Origin: Deltaproteobacteria bacterium
GTDB taxonomy: Bacteria > Myxococcota_A > Polyangia > Haliangiales > Haliangiaceae
Reading direction: 5' to 3'
Assembly: GCA_025353585.1 (NCBI GenBank)
Contig: JANXOM010000035.1
Coordinates: 60,412-124,411 of the forward strand
DNA: 64,000 nt
A program made the translations under genes and the position numbers. The notes beneath the pieces were generated by a model that saw only the letters and a program-made list of their open reading frames with translations, searched no databases and was not told where the DNA came from. Of the stretch, positions 43,357-50,797 are shown piece by piece (positions within the stretch are counted from its first letter, which is position 1; each line of letters starts with the position of its first letter).

Positions 43357-45417
43357 GTGGCGTCTCTGTTTCGCGATCGGCTGGCGCGGCGAATGGCGCG
43401 CTGGCTCGCGCCGAGCGCGGTGGCGGCGTGCACGGGCGCGCTCGCCGGCGGCATCGTGGAGGCCACCGGGCGCGGCGAGACCGGCGGTATCCTTGGCATC
43501 GTCGCGACGGTCGGCTTCCTGGCGCTCGCGGCGCTGCCGGCGCTGCTGATCGCGAGCATCGTGCTGCGCGGCGTGACGGCCGCGTGGCAGCCGCGGAGGC
43601 TCGCGGACCGGCTCGTCGAGGAGGGCGGCAGCGCGCCGCTGCTCGCCGCGTGGACGGTCGTGATCTGGTTCGCGCTGATCGGGCTCGCACTGGCGATGTA
43701 CCAGGGCGTGTGGTCCCTCGCGAACCTGACGGCGTGGAAGCCGAACACGGTGTCGCTCGCCGTGCCGGCGATCGCGATCGCGATGGTGCTGATCGTGCTC
43801 GCGCTGGCGTGGCCGGCGGTGCGCCTTGTCGCGGCGGTGCTGCGGCGGGGGGACCGGTGGTGGCGGCGGCGCGGCCGCCGGTCGCTGATCACGCCGTGGT
43901 GGATCGCGGGCGGGTTCGTGCTCGTCAACGGCGCGGGCATCGCCGCCGCGTGGCTGCTCCTCGTCAAGGCGAAGCTCGGCGCGTTCGATCTGTCGCTGTT
44001 CACGGGGCCGCTGCTCGGTGGCGTCGTGGCGCTGGCGGTTCATGTCGCGTGGCGGCGCGTGCCGCTGCGCGCCCGACAGGTGGCCGGTGGGTCCATCGCC
44101 GCTCTCGCCGTGGGCGCCGTCGCGTGCGCGCTGATCGCGGCGCAGAGCTCGCCAAGCCTGACGCTGTCGATCTGGGGCGATCGTCCGCTGGCCGGACTCG
44201 CGATCGACCAGCTCTACGATCTGGACGCGCTGCGTGCGGGCGTCTCGCTCGCAGAGCTTGCCCCGACGGTCGCGCGGCTGGGCGCCACGCACCCCGACAT
44301 CATCCTCGTCACGATCGATACCGTGCGCGCCGACCACACGCCGCCGTACGCGGGCAAGGCGGAGATGCCCGGGCTCAAGCACCTCGGCGAGATCGGAGCG
44401 GTCTTCGATTGGGCGTTCTCGCCGAGCAACGTCACGCGCCGGTCGATCCCGTCGATGATCACCGGGCTGCAGCCGAACCGTGTGCACGGGCGCGTCGTCG
44501 GCTGGGCGCTGCGGGTGGATCCGCGGCACGTCACGCTCGCAGAGCGGCTCAAGGAAGGCGGCTACGATACGGCCGGCTTCATGTGCTGCGAGGGCTTCTG
44601 GGGCAAGACCTTTCACACGGGGCTCGAGCACGGTCTCGATCATCTCGAGATCGAGAAGAACGGCCCGGAGCTCGCGAAGCTCGCGCGGGCGTGGCTGAAC
44701 GTTCGCGAGCAGAAGGCGGGCAACCGGCCCCTGTTCGTGTGGATGCACCTGCTCGAGCCGCACAACTGGACCGACGCGGCGGGGCTGACGCGCAGCGAGG
44801 ACGAGAAGAAGCGCGCGTACGACCACTCGCTCGCGGTGGCGGATGCGGCGCTGGTGCAGCTGCTCGGCGCGTTTTCGAACCGCGCGCCGGCGGACGCGCC
44901 GATCGTCATCGTCACCGCCGATCACGGCGAGGGGCTCGGCGAGCACGGTCACCCGAGCCACTCGACGGATCTCTACAACTCCCAGACGCGCGTGCCGCTC
45001 GTCATCGCGGGGCCGGGTGTGCATCCCGGCCGCGTGGGTGAGACGGTGAGCCTGACGGACCTCGTGCCGACGGTGTTGGAGCTCGCCGGCTTCGAGGCGC
45101 CGAAGGGGCGCGCGATCGACGGCCGGTCGTTGGCGGACCTCGCGACGGGCACGCGCCCGCCGGACCTCGAGGGCGGCGAGGCATTTGCGGCCAAGATCAA
45201 GGACCGCTCCAACCCGGGCGGCATGACAGACGTCGTGCGCGGGCGGTGGAAGCTGATCTCGAACGACGACGGCGCGTTCGAGCTGTACGACACGCGGACC
45301 GACCCGAGCGAGCGGATCAACCTGATCGGCTCGCCGGCGCGCGCGCGCACGATCAGCGATCTCAAGGCGCTGCTCGACAAGCGCGAGGCGGCAGGAGACG
45401 TGTCGCCGTTTCCGTGA
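43357..45417 (+). CDS. Membrane-anchored sulfatase-superfamily protein
   Basis: 686 residues from a GTG. Residues about 10-260 contain roughly six membrane spans; the rest is an exterior alkaline-phosphatase/sulfatase domain: I-I-L-V-T-I-D-T-V-R-A-D-H near residue 318, V-T-A-D-H-G-E-G-L-G-E-H-G-H (about 523) and L-Y-D-T-R-T-D-P-S-E near the end. The place of the formylglycine motif C/S-x-P-x-R reads S357-N-V-T-R, so the Pro is missing and a Cys is absent. It may be a Ser-type sulfatase or a phospho-transfer relative of LTA-synthase enzymes. Confidence 0.82.
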   Translation: MASLFRDRLARRMARWLAPSAVAACTGALAGGIVEATGRGETGGILGIVATVGFLALAALPALLIASIVLRGVTAAWQPRRLADRLVEEGGSAPLLAAWTVVIWFALIGLALAMYQGVWSLANLTAWKPNTVSLAVPAIAIAMVLIVLALAWPAVRLVAAVLRRGDRWWRRRGRRSLITPWWIAGGFVLVNGAGIAAAWLLLVKAKLGAFDLSLFTGPLLGGVVALAVHVAWRRVPLRARQVAGGSIAALAVGAVACALIAAQSSPSLTLSIWGDRPLAGLAIDQLYDLDALRAGVSLAELAPTVARLGATHPDIILVTIDTVRADHTPPYAGKAEMPGLKHLGEIGAVFDWAFSPSNVTRRSIPSMITGLQPNRVHGRVVGWALRVDPRHVTLAERLKEGGYDTAGFMCCEGFWGKTFHTGLEHGLDHLEIEKNGPELAKLARAWLNVREQKAGNRPLFVWMHLLEPHNWTDAAGLTRSEDEKKRAYDHSLAVADAALVQLLGAFSNRAPADAPIVIVTADHGEGLGEHGHPSHSTDLYNSQTRVPLVIAGPGVHPGRVGETVSLTDLVPTVLELAGFEAPKGRAIDGRSLADLATGTRPPDLEGGEAFAAKIKDRSNPGGMTDVVRGRWKLISNDDGAFELYDTRTDPSERINLIGSPARARTISDLKALLDKREAAGDVSPFP

Positions 45418-45495
45418 CGCAGGTTCTCCGTTAGCTCGAGGGGATTTGAGGCGGGCGGCTTGTATCTCCGTGGCATTCTGACGCATCCAATCCCC

Positions 45496-46866
45496 ATGCA
45501 GCAGCGGACTCCTCACGTCGTGATCATCGGCGGCGGCTTCGGCGGGCTCGCGGTGGCGCGCTCGCTGCGCAAAGCGCCGGTCAACATCACGCTCGTCGAC
45601 AAGCGGAACCACCACGTGTTCCAGCCGCTGCTCTATCAGGTGGCGACCGCGGAGCTGAACCCCAGCGACATCGCGTACCCGATCCGCGCCGCGCTGTCGA
45701 AGCAGCGCAACGTGCGCGTGCTGCTGGCGGAGGCCAAGACGATCGACACGGCGGGCAAGCGGGTGGTGCTCGATGACGGCGCGCTCCAGTACGACTATCT
45801 GATCGTCGCGACGGGGGCGACGCACTCGTACTTCGGCAAGAACGAGTGGGAGCAGTACGCGCCGGGGCTCAAGTCGATCGAGGATGCGCTCGAGATCCGG
45901 CGGCGCGTGTTCCTCGCGTACGAGGCGGCGGAGCGCGAGTCGGACCCGGTGCTGCAGCGCGAGTGGCTGACGTTCGCGGTGGTGGGTGCGGGGCCGACGG
46001 GCGTGGAGTTGTCCGGCGCCCTCGGGGAGATCGGGCTGCACACGCTGGCGCATGACTTCCGCAGCATCGACCCGACGCAGGTGAAGGTCGTGCTGTTCGA
46101 GGGCGGCGACCGCGTGCTGCGCGCGTACCCGGAGAAGCTGTCGGCGGCAGCGAAGCGGGCGCTCGAGAAGCGGCACGTGGAGGTGCGGCTCGGCGGGCGC
46201 GTGACGGGGATCGACGGGCGGGGCGTGACGGTGGAGGGGGCGGATGGCGTGGAGACGCGGGTCGGGACGCGGACGGTGCTGTGGGCGGCGGGGGTGATGG
46301 CGTCGCCGCTGGCGGCGAGCCTCGGAGCGCCGCTGGATCGCAGCGGGCGCGTGGTGGTGCTGCCGGACCTGTCGGTGCCGGAGCATCCAGAGGTCTACGT
46401 CATCGGCGATCTGGCGAAGATGATCTCGAAGGGGGCGGAGGTGCCGGGCGTGGCGCAGGGCGCGCTGCAGGGCGGCAAGCACGTGGCGGCGATCATCGCG
46501 AGGGAAGTGCGCAGCGGGAGCCGGACGCCGGCGGCGGCGCGACCGGCGTTCAGCTACTGGGACAAGGGCAACATGGCGACGATCGGCCGCGCCTCGGCGG
46601 TGGCGGCGACGAAGCGGTTCGCCGTCTCGGGCTTCCTCGCGTGGATGATGTGGTGGGTGGTGCACATCATCTTTCTCGTCGGCTTCCGGAGCCGCGTGAT
46701 GGTGATGCTGACGTGGGCGTGGTCCTGGCTCACGTTCAAGCGCGGCGCGCGCCTGATCACGGGCGCGCCGGGTCCGCTGCCCGCGATCCACCTGCTCGAC
46801 GCCTCCGGCGCCCCGGCCCTGCCCGCCGGCGCCGCCCCCATCCGCCTCGACCGGGGGACGGTGTAG
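45496..46866 (+). CDS. ndh: Type II NADH dehydrogenase
   Basis: 456 residues from ATG 45496. FAD-binding start V-V-I-I-G-G-G-F-G-G-L, then N-H-H-V-F-Q-P-L-L-Y-Q-V-A-T, L-I-V-A-T-G-A-T-H-S-Y-F-G, the NAD site F-A-V-V-G-A-G-P-T-G-V-E-L, and V-Y-V-I-G-D-L-A. The C-terminal part has a membrane-associating hydrophobic helix (F-L-A-W-M-M-W-W-V-V-H-I-I-F-L). It oxidises NADH and reduces quinone without pumping protons. The last residues R-G-T-V and the TAG stop lie inside repeat A, so the extreme C-terminus is repeat-derived. Confidence 0.9.
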   Translation: MQQRTPHVVIIGGGFGGLAVARSLRKAPVNITLVDKRNHHVFQPLLYQVATAELNPSDIAYPIRAALSKQRNVRVLLAEAKTIDTAGKRVVLDDGALQYDYLIVATGATHSYFGKNEWEQYAPGLKSIEDALEIRRRVFLAYEAAERESDPVLQREWLTFAVVGAGPTGVELSGALGEIGLHTLAHDFRSIDPTQVKVVLFEGGDRVLRAYPEKLSAAAKRALEKRHVEVRLGGRVTGIDGRGVTVEGADGVETRVGTRTVLWAAGVMASPLAASLGAPLDRSGRVVVLPDLSVPEHPEVYVIGDLAKMISKGAEVPGVAQGALQGGKHVAAIIAREVRSGSRTPAAARPAFSYWDKGNMATIGRASAVAATKRFAVSGFLAWMMWWVVHIIFLVGFRSRVMVMLTWAWSWLTFKRGARLITGAPGPLPAIHLLDASGAPALPAGAAPIRLDRGTV

Positions 46867-46942
46867 TACCTGTCAACCGGCTCGTTTTAACAAGGCGAGC
46901 AATTTCAGCTTGTTAAATGGGGACGGTGTAACACCTGTCACC
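46854..46942 (-). repeat. Repeat family A, copy 2 (inverted)
   Basis: Read on the minus strand: end motif GACAGGTGTTACACCGTCCC, a 40-nt spacer with the perfect stem TTTAACAAG/CTTGTTAAA, then GGTTGACAGGTACTACACCG. The unit is 89 bp and supplies the stop of ndh. Confidence 0.9.
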
Positions 46943-47007
46943 CAGCTTCCCGGCGCGGCTGACCACCATCGAACGAGTCTCTCGTCTGCCCGCGGCGTGC
47001 ACGCCGG

Positions 47008-47095
47008 TGGACAGGTGTTACACCGTCCCCACGTAAAAGCCTGAAACTATTGTCATTGTCAAACCGAGCCGGTTGACAGGTACTACACCGTCCCC
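47008..47095 (+). repeat. Repeat family A, copy 3
   Basis: GGACAGGTGTTACACCGTCC at 47009, a 40-nt spacer, then GGTTGACAGGTACTACACCG at 47071. It faces copy 2 across 65 bp, so the 245-bp gap between ndh and the thioesterase gene is essentially two opposed copies. The last spacer bases (AACCGAGCC) resemble those of copy 2. Confidence 0.9.
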
Positions 47096-47117
47096 GGGGT
47101 AGAGTGCGGCGGTGGTG

Positions 47118-47525
47118 ATGAGCAGGTTTGCGATGCCGATCGTGTCGACGGCGGAGGACATCGACGAGGTCGGGCACGTCTCCAACCTCGTCTATCTGCG
47201 CTGGATTCTCGATGTCGCCATGGGGCACACGCGGGCGTGCGGCTGGGATTTTGCCGAGTACCGCGCGCTCGGCGCCGTGTTCGTCGTGCGGCGCCACGAG
47301 GTCGACTACATCGCGCCGGTGGGACTCGACCAGGCGCTCGTGGCCGCGACCTGGGTCGACACGTGGCGCGGCGCCTCCGTGATTCGCCGCACCGACATCA
47401 CGCGCGGCGAGCAGGTCGTTGCCCGCGGCGCGACCACGTGGGCCTTCATGTCCATCGCCAGCGGCCGCCCGACGCGGATCCCCGAGGAGCTGCGGTTGTT
47501 GTTCGGCGGCGCGCCCGCCAGCTGA
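47118..47525 (+). CDS. Hotdog-fold acyl-CoA thioesterase
   Basis: 135 residues. 4-hydroxybenzoyl-CoA-thioesterase-type hotdog protein: E-D-I-D-E-V-G-H-V-S-N-L-V-Y-L-R-W places the catalytic Asp/His region near residue 18, and R-R-H-E-V-D-Y-I-A-P-V, typical of the central sheet, follows. It should hydrolyse an acyl-CoA or acyl-ACP thioester. The ATG at 47118 is preferred over GTGs at 47112/47115. It begins 23 bp after repeat A and is convergent with the P450 gene. Confidence 0.85.
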   Translation: MSRFAMPIVSTAEDIDEVGHVSNLVYLRWILDVAMGHTRACGWDFAEYRALGAVFVVRRHEVDYIAPVGLDQALVAATWVDTWRGASVIRRTDITRGEQVVARGATTWAFMSIASGRPTRIPEELRLLFGGAPAS

Positions 47526-47529
47526 CCAT

Positions 47530-48687
47530 CTACAGGCTGATCCGCAGCGCGCGGTAGCCGTGCATGTAGCTCGACGCGCGTCGCGTCCCGACCGCATCGT
47601 GTGCCGGCACCCGCGCGAACCACGCGGCGAAGAACGTCCGCAGCAGGTCGCGCGCGAACCGAGCGCCGAGGCAGCGATGCGGCCCGGCGCCGAACGCGAC
47701 GTGCGCGTTCCGCGGCCGCAACACGAACGAAGTCGGGTCCGCGAACACGCGCGGGTCGCGGTTCGCCGCGCCGTACCACAGGACGACCTGCTGGCCGGCG
47801 CGGATCGCGGCGCCCGCGATCATCACGTCCCGCGTCGCGTAGCGCGCGAACTGCTGGATCGGCGCAACCACCCGGAGCATCTCCTCGACCGCGAGCGGCA
47901 CGTCGGTCGGCCGCGCGCGGCACGCAGCGAGCCCGCCCGCGATCGCGTCCGTCACGGTCGGCAACCCGGCCTCCACGAACAGCGCCGCCAGCATCGTCGC
48001 CTCGAGGAGCGTGAGCTCGGCGCTCGCGACGCGCGCGCGCAGATCCGCCAGCACGCTCCCCGCCGGGGCGCCATCCGCCGTCACGCCATCGCGGAGCCAC
48101 GTCGCGAGCGCGGTCGTCGCGTCCCTCGCCGCGAGCCGCCGCGCCGCGAGCGCGGGCGACGCCGTCCCGAGCACCTCGAGCAGCGCTGCCCCCGCCGCGT
48201 GGATCGCCTCCACGCGCGCGGCAAGCAGCGATGCCTCCGCGCGCGGCACGCCGAGCCACGCCGCGAAGATCTGCGCCGGCAGCGCGACCGCGAGCGCGGG
48301 CACGGCGTCCCCGCCCCCGGCCGCGACGAAGTCCGCGATCGCCTCGCCGGTCACGTGCGAGATCAGCCACGCGAGCGCCGCCGTGCGCGCCGGCGCGACG
48401 AGCTGGTTCGCGATCGCGCGCAGCCGGGCGTGCGCTGCGCCGTCGAGGTTGTGCAGCGGCCGCGGCGCCCCGGCCGCGCGCCGCACCTCCGGCCGCGTGC
48501 CCAGGTGCGACGTGAACGTCTCCGGATCGCGCGCGATCGCGGTGAGCTCGGCGTGCCCGGTGACGGCCCAGTACCCGGGACCGTGCCGGCCGGCGCGCCA
48601 CGCCACGGGACACCGTGCGCGCTGCTCGTCGAGGGCGGCCCCGGCCTCGCCGCGCGCATGCACCTCCGGATCGAGGAGGTCGATCAC
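47530..48687 (-). CDS. Cytochrome P450
   Basis: 385 residues, bacterial soluble size. Haem-binding loop F-G-A-G-P-H-R-C-L-G-A-R-F-A-R, ExxR in V-E-E-M-L-R, and the G-Y-W-A-V-T-G-H start typical of CYP monooxygenases. The I-helix reads E-A-G-L-P-T-V-T-D where most have A-G-x-(E/D)-T, so the acid of the acid-alcohol pair is replaced by Pro; known P450s with this change use a substrate hydroxyl or water for oxygen activation. The GTG start overlaps the prenyltransferase stop (GTGA), which points to oxidation of a prenylated product. No ferredoxin gene is adjacent. Confidence 0.9.
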   Translation of the reverse strand: MIDLLDPEVHARGEAGAALDEQRARCPVAWRAGRHGPGYWAVTGHAELTAIARDPETFTSHLGTRPEVRRAAGAPRPLHNLDGAAHARLRAIANQLVAPARTAALAWLISHVTGEAIADFVAAGGGDAVPALAVALPAQIFAAWLGVPRAEASLLAARVEAIHAAGAALLEVLGTASPALAARRLAARDATTALATWLRDGVTADGAPAGSVLADLRARVASAELTLLEATMLAALFVEAGLPTVTDAIAGGLAACRARPTDVPLAVEEMLRVVAPIQQFARYATRDVMIAGAAIRAGQQVVLWYGAANRDPRVFADPTSFVLRPRNAHVAFGAGPHRCLGARFARDLLRTFFAAWFARVPAHDAVGTRRASSYMHGYRALRISL

Positions 48688-49598
48688 CGCGCGACCTCGG
48701 GCACGAAGTACACCGTCAGCCGCGGCGCGCCCGTCGCCGTTCGCTGCCACGACGCGAAGTGATGGCGCGGCGAGCCGAGGGCCGCCACCGCGCGGGGGTA
48801 CGCCTCGAGCTCCAGCGCGCGCGCGTACGCGGCGAGGCGATCCGCATACCCGGCATCGCCGTGCGCGGCCGCGCCGAAGTGGAGCGCGACCGACGTCGGC
48901 TCCGCCGCGCCGGCCGTGAACCCGTACGCCGCGAGCCACCCGAGGCGCGCATCGTCGCGCCCGGTGACCGCGGCCGCGAACGCCACGCCCCCGCGGCTGA
49001 TGCATGGCACCTCGTCGGCGCGCGCGTCCGGCAGGATCGCGTAGAGCTTCGTCCGGGCGGTCGGCCCGGCCTCGACGTCGACGGCCACGATCGTCACGCG
49101 CGCCGTCGGTCCGAGCGCCTGCTGCAGCCGATCGCCCGCATGCCCCCCGCGCGCGAGCGCCGCCCACGCGAGCGCCGGATCCCGCGGGACACACACGTAC
49201 GCCTGTAGGCGCGGCGCGCGCCCGGCCGCGAAGGCGATCGCATGCCATAGGCGCTCGCCGCGCCCGAGCGCCGTGACGCGCGAACGCTCTGCGAGTCCGT
49301 CGAGCACGTGGTCAGCCGCCGCCCAGTAACCCTCCGCGCACGCCGAATCGCACTGCGCCTCGAGGAACACGCGCAGCTCCGGCGGCGCGCCCGGCGACAT
49401 CGCCACCGACAGCCCCCATGGCACCCCGTGCCGCACGCCCGACGGCAGCAGCGGCGCGCTCGTCGCCCGCGCGCCCCAGCCGCACCGGGCCACCAACTCC
49501 TCGAGCATCGCGCGCGCATCGCCACCGCCCACGCCGAGCGCCGCCACCAGACGGTCGTATGGCTCCGCGAGCTCGTCCCAGCGCGTCCGCGTCCGCAC
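48684..49598 (-). CDS. DMATS-type (ABBA-fold) aromatic prenyltransferase
   Basis: 304 residues. The N-terminal pattern G-V-P-W-G-L-S-V-A-M-S-P followed by P-P-E-L-R-V-F-L-E-A-Q matches the 'dhsPvEfSva...p.lRvlvEa' start of bacterial indole prenyltransferases. Barrel strands carrying the diphosphate-shielding Tyr/Lys appear in order: R-L-Q-A-Y-V-C-V-P, A-R-T-K-L-Y-A-I-L-P and R-L-T-V-Y-F-V-P at the C-terminus. Expected role: transfer of a prenyl group (C5 or longer) to an aromatic ring, often tryptophan/indole, without metal. It starts 5 bp after nadR-like and is coupled to the P450. Confidence 0.75.
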   Translation of the reverse strand: MRTRTRWDELAEPYDRLVAALGVGGGDARAMLEELVARCGWGARATSAPLLPSGVRHGVPWGLSVAMSPGAPPELRVFLEAQCDSACAEGYWAAADHVLDGLAERSRVTALGRGERLWHAIAFAAGRAPRLQAYVCVPRDPALAWAALARGGHAGDRLQQALGPTARVTIVAVDVEAGPTARTKLYAILPDARADEVPCISRGGVAFAAAVTGRDDARLGWLAAYGFTAGAAEPTSVALHFGAAAHGDAGYADRLAAYARALELEAYPRAVAALGSPRHHFASWQRTATGAPRLTVYFVPEVAR

Positions 49599-49603
49599 CC
49601 TCG

Positions 49604-50797
49604 TCAGCCGAGGCCGAGCCGCGCGGCGCGGGCCGCGAGGAGCCGCGTGGTGTCGAGGACGTCATCGATCACCGCGCTCGCGTCGGCGAGCCAGCGCGAG
49701 CGGTCGTGACCCAGCACGATGTGCTCGCCGCCGCCGAGGAGCGCCGCCTCGTGCAACCGCGCATGAAACGCCCGCCGCGCCGCCGGCTGATCGCGCTCCG
49801 CCGCGCCCACGAACGGCATCTCCGGCGACGTCACGATCGTCAGGTCGTACGGCCTCGCATCCGCCTCGCTCGCGATCCACGCCGGCGCCTCGCCGCATAG
49901 ACGCTCCGCCCAGTAGCCAACCGTCCGCGCGTCCGTGTCGCAGAACAGCACGCGGTTCGCATGCGCCGCGAGCGCGTCCTCCGACGCGATCTGCCCGCGC
50001 GCCGCGAGCGCGAGGTCATCGGCGTCGAGCTCGCCGCCACGCGCCTCCGCCAGCGTGCGCGCGTACTCGGGCACGTGCAGCGTCTCGTACGCCCCCGCGA
50101 GCTGCGCGCACAGCGTGCTCTTGCCCGTCGACTCGGCGCCGACGATCGCGACGCGCCGCACGAACCACGGACGCACGCTCGCCGGCAGCATGGCGAAGTT
50201 CCGCATCAGATCCGCGCGCATCGCCGTCCCCGAGATCGGCACCACGCCGCGCTGCGGATCGACGGGCACGAACGCCGAGCCGAGCGCCCGGGCCGCCGCC
50301 TGATACGCCAGCTCCGACGCGAAGAAGAAGTGCGGCGCGCGCGCCCGATGTCGCGACACGGCCCGCGCCAGCTCGCCCGGATCCGGCGCCACGAGGGAGC
50401 TCTCCGTGCGCTCCTCGAGCTCGACGTCGACGCCCGGGTACAGCTCGCGCAGCCAGCGCACGCGCAGCGCGCCGGGGATCGGATCCGTCGGCGTCGCGAA
50501 CACGAGGACGAGCAGCTGCTCGACGGACGCCCGCGCCACGTCGATCAGGTACTGGTGGCCCCGGTGCACGGGCAGGAAGCGGCCGCACACGACGCCGCTC
50601 GCGCCGAGCGCGGTCGTCAGCCCCGAGCGCGCGATCTTCGGCTGGTCCGGCTTCTTCGGCACGGGCTTCTTTGGCTCCTTCCCCGCCGGCGGGGGCGGCG
50701 GATCTTTCGGCGCCGGCGGGTCCGGCTCCCAGCTCCCGCCGCCGCCGGCCCAGTCGGTCACGTCTCGCGCGTCGGTTCCGTCGCGTCGGTCGCCCAT
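49604..50797 (-). CDS. NadR-like NMN adenylyltransferase/ribosylnicotinamide kinase
   Basis: 397 residues. Residues about 1-65 are a low-complexity Pro/Lys/Asp extension not normal for the family. The nucleotidyltransferase domain has G72-R-F-L-P-V-H78-R-G-H81 and I188-S-G-T-A-M-R. The kinase domain has Walker A G220-A-E-S-T-G-K-S-T and D-T-D-A-R-T. No repressor HTH, unlike enterobacterial NadR. It makes NAD from nicotinamide riboside/NMN. Its start lies 40 bp inside the end of the SDR-aminotransferase gene, so it belongs to the operon, perhaps sustaining cofactor supply or adenylylating another substrate. Confidence 0.88.
   Translation of the reverse strand: MGDRRDGTDARDVTDWAGGGGSWEPDPPAPKDPPPPPAGKEPKKPVPKKPDQPKIARSGLTTALGASGVVCGRFLPVHRGHQYLIDVARASVEQLLVLVFATPTDPIPGALRVRWLRELYPGVDVELEERTESSLVAPDPGELARAVSRHRARAPHFFFASELAYQAAARALGSAFVPVDPQRGVVPISGTAMRADLMRNFAMLPASVRPWFVRRVAIVGAESTGKSTLCAQLAGAYETLHVPEYARTLAEARGGELDADDLALAARGQIASEDALAAHANRVLFCDTDARTVGYWAERLCGEAPAWIASEADARPYDLTIVTSPEMPFVGAAERDQPAARRAFHARLHEAALLGGGEHIVLGHDRSRWLADASAVIDDVLDTTRLLAARAARLGLG

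Noticed and set aside
46919..47030. Operator pair GGTGTAACACC for a transcription regulator
   Set aside because: The palindrome is always embedded in the larger 88-bp family A unit, including copies over gene 3' ends, so a mobile repeat explains it better.
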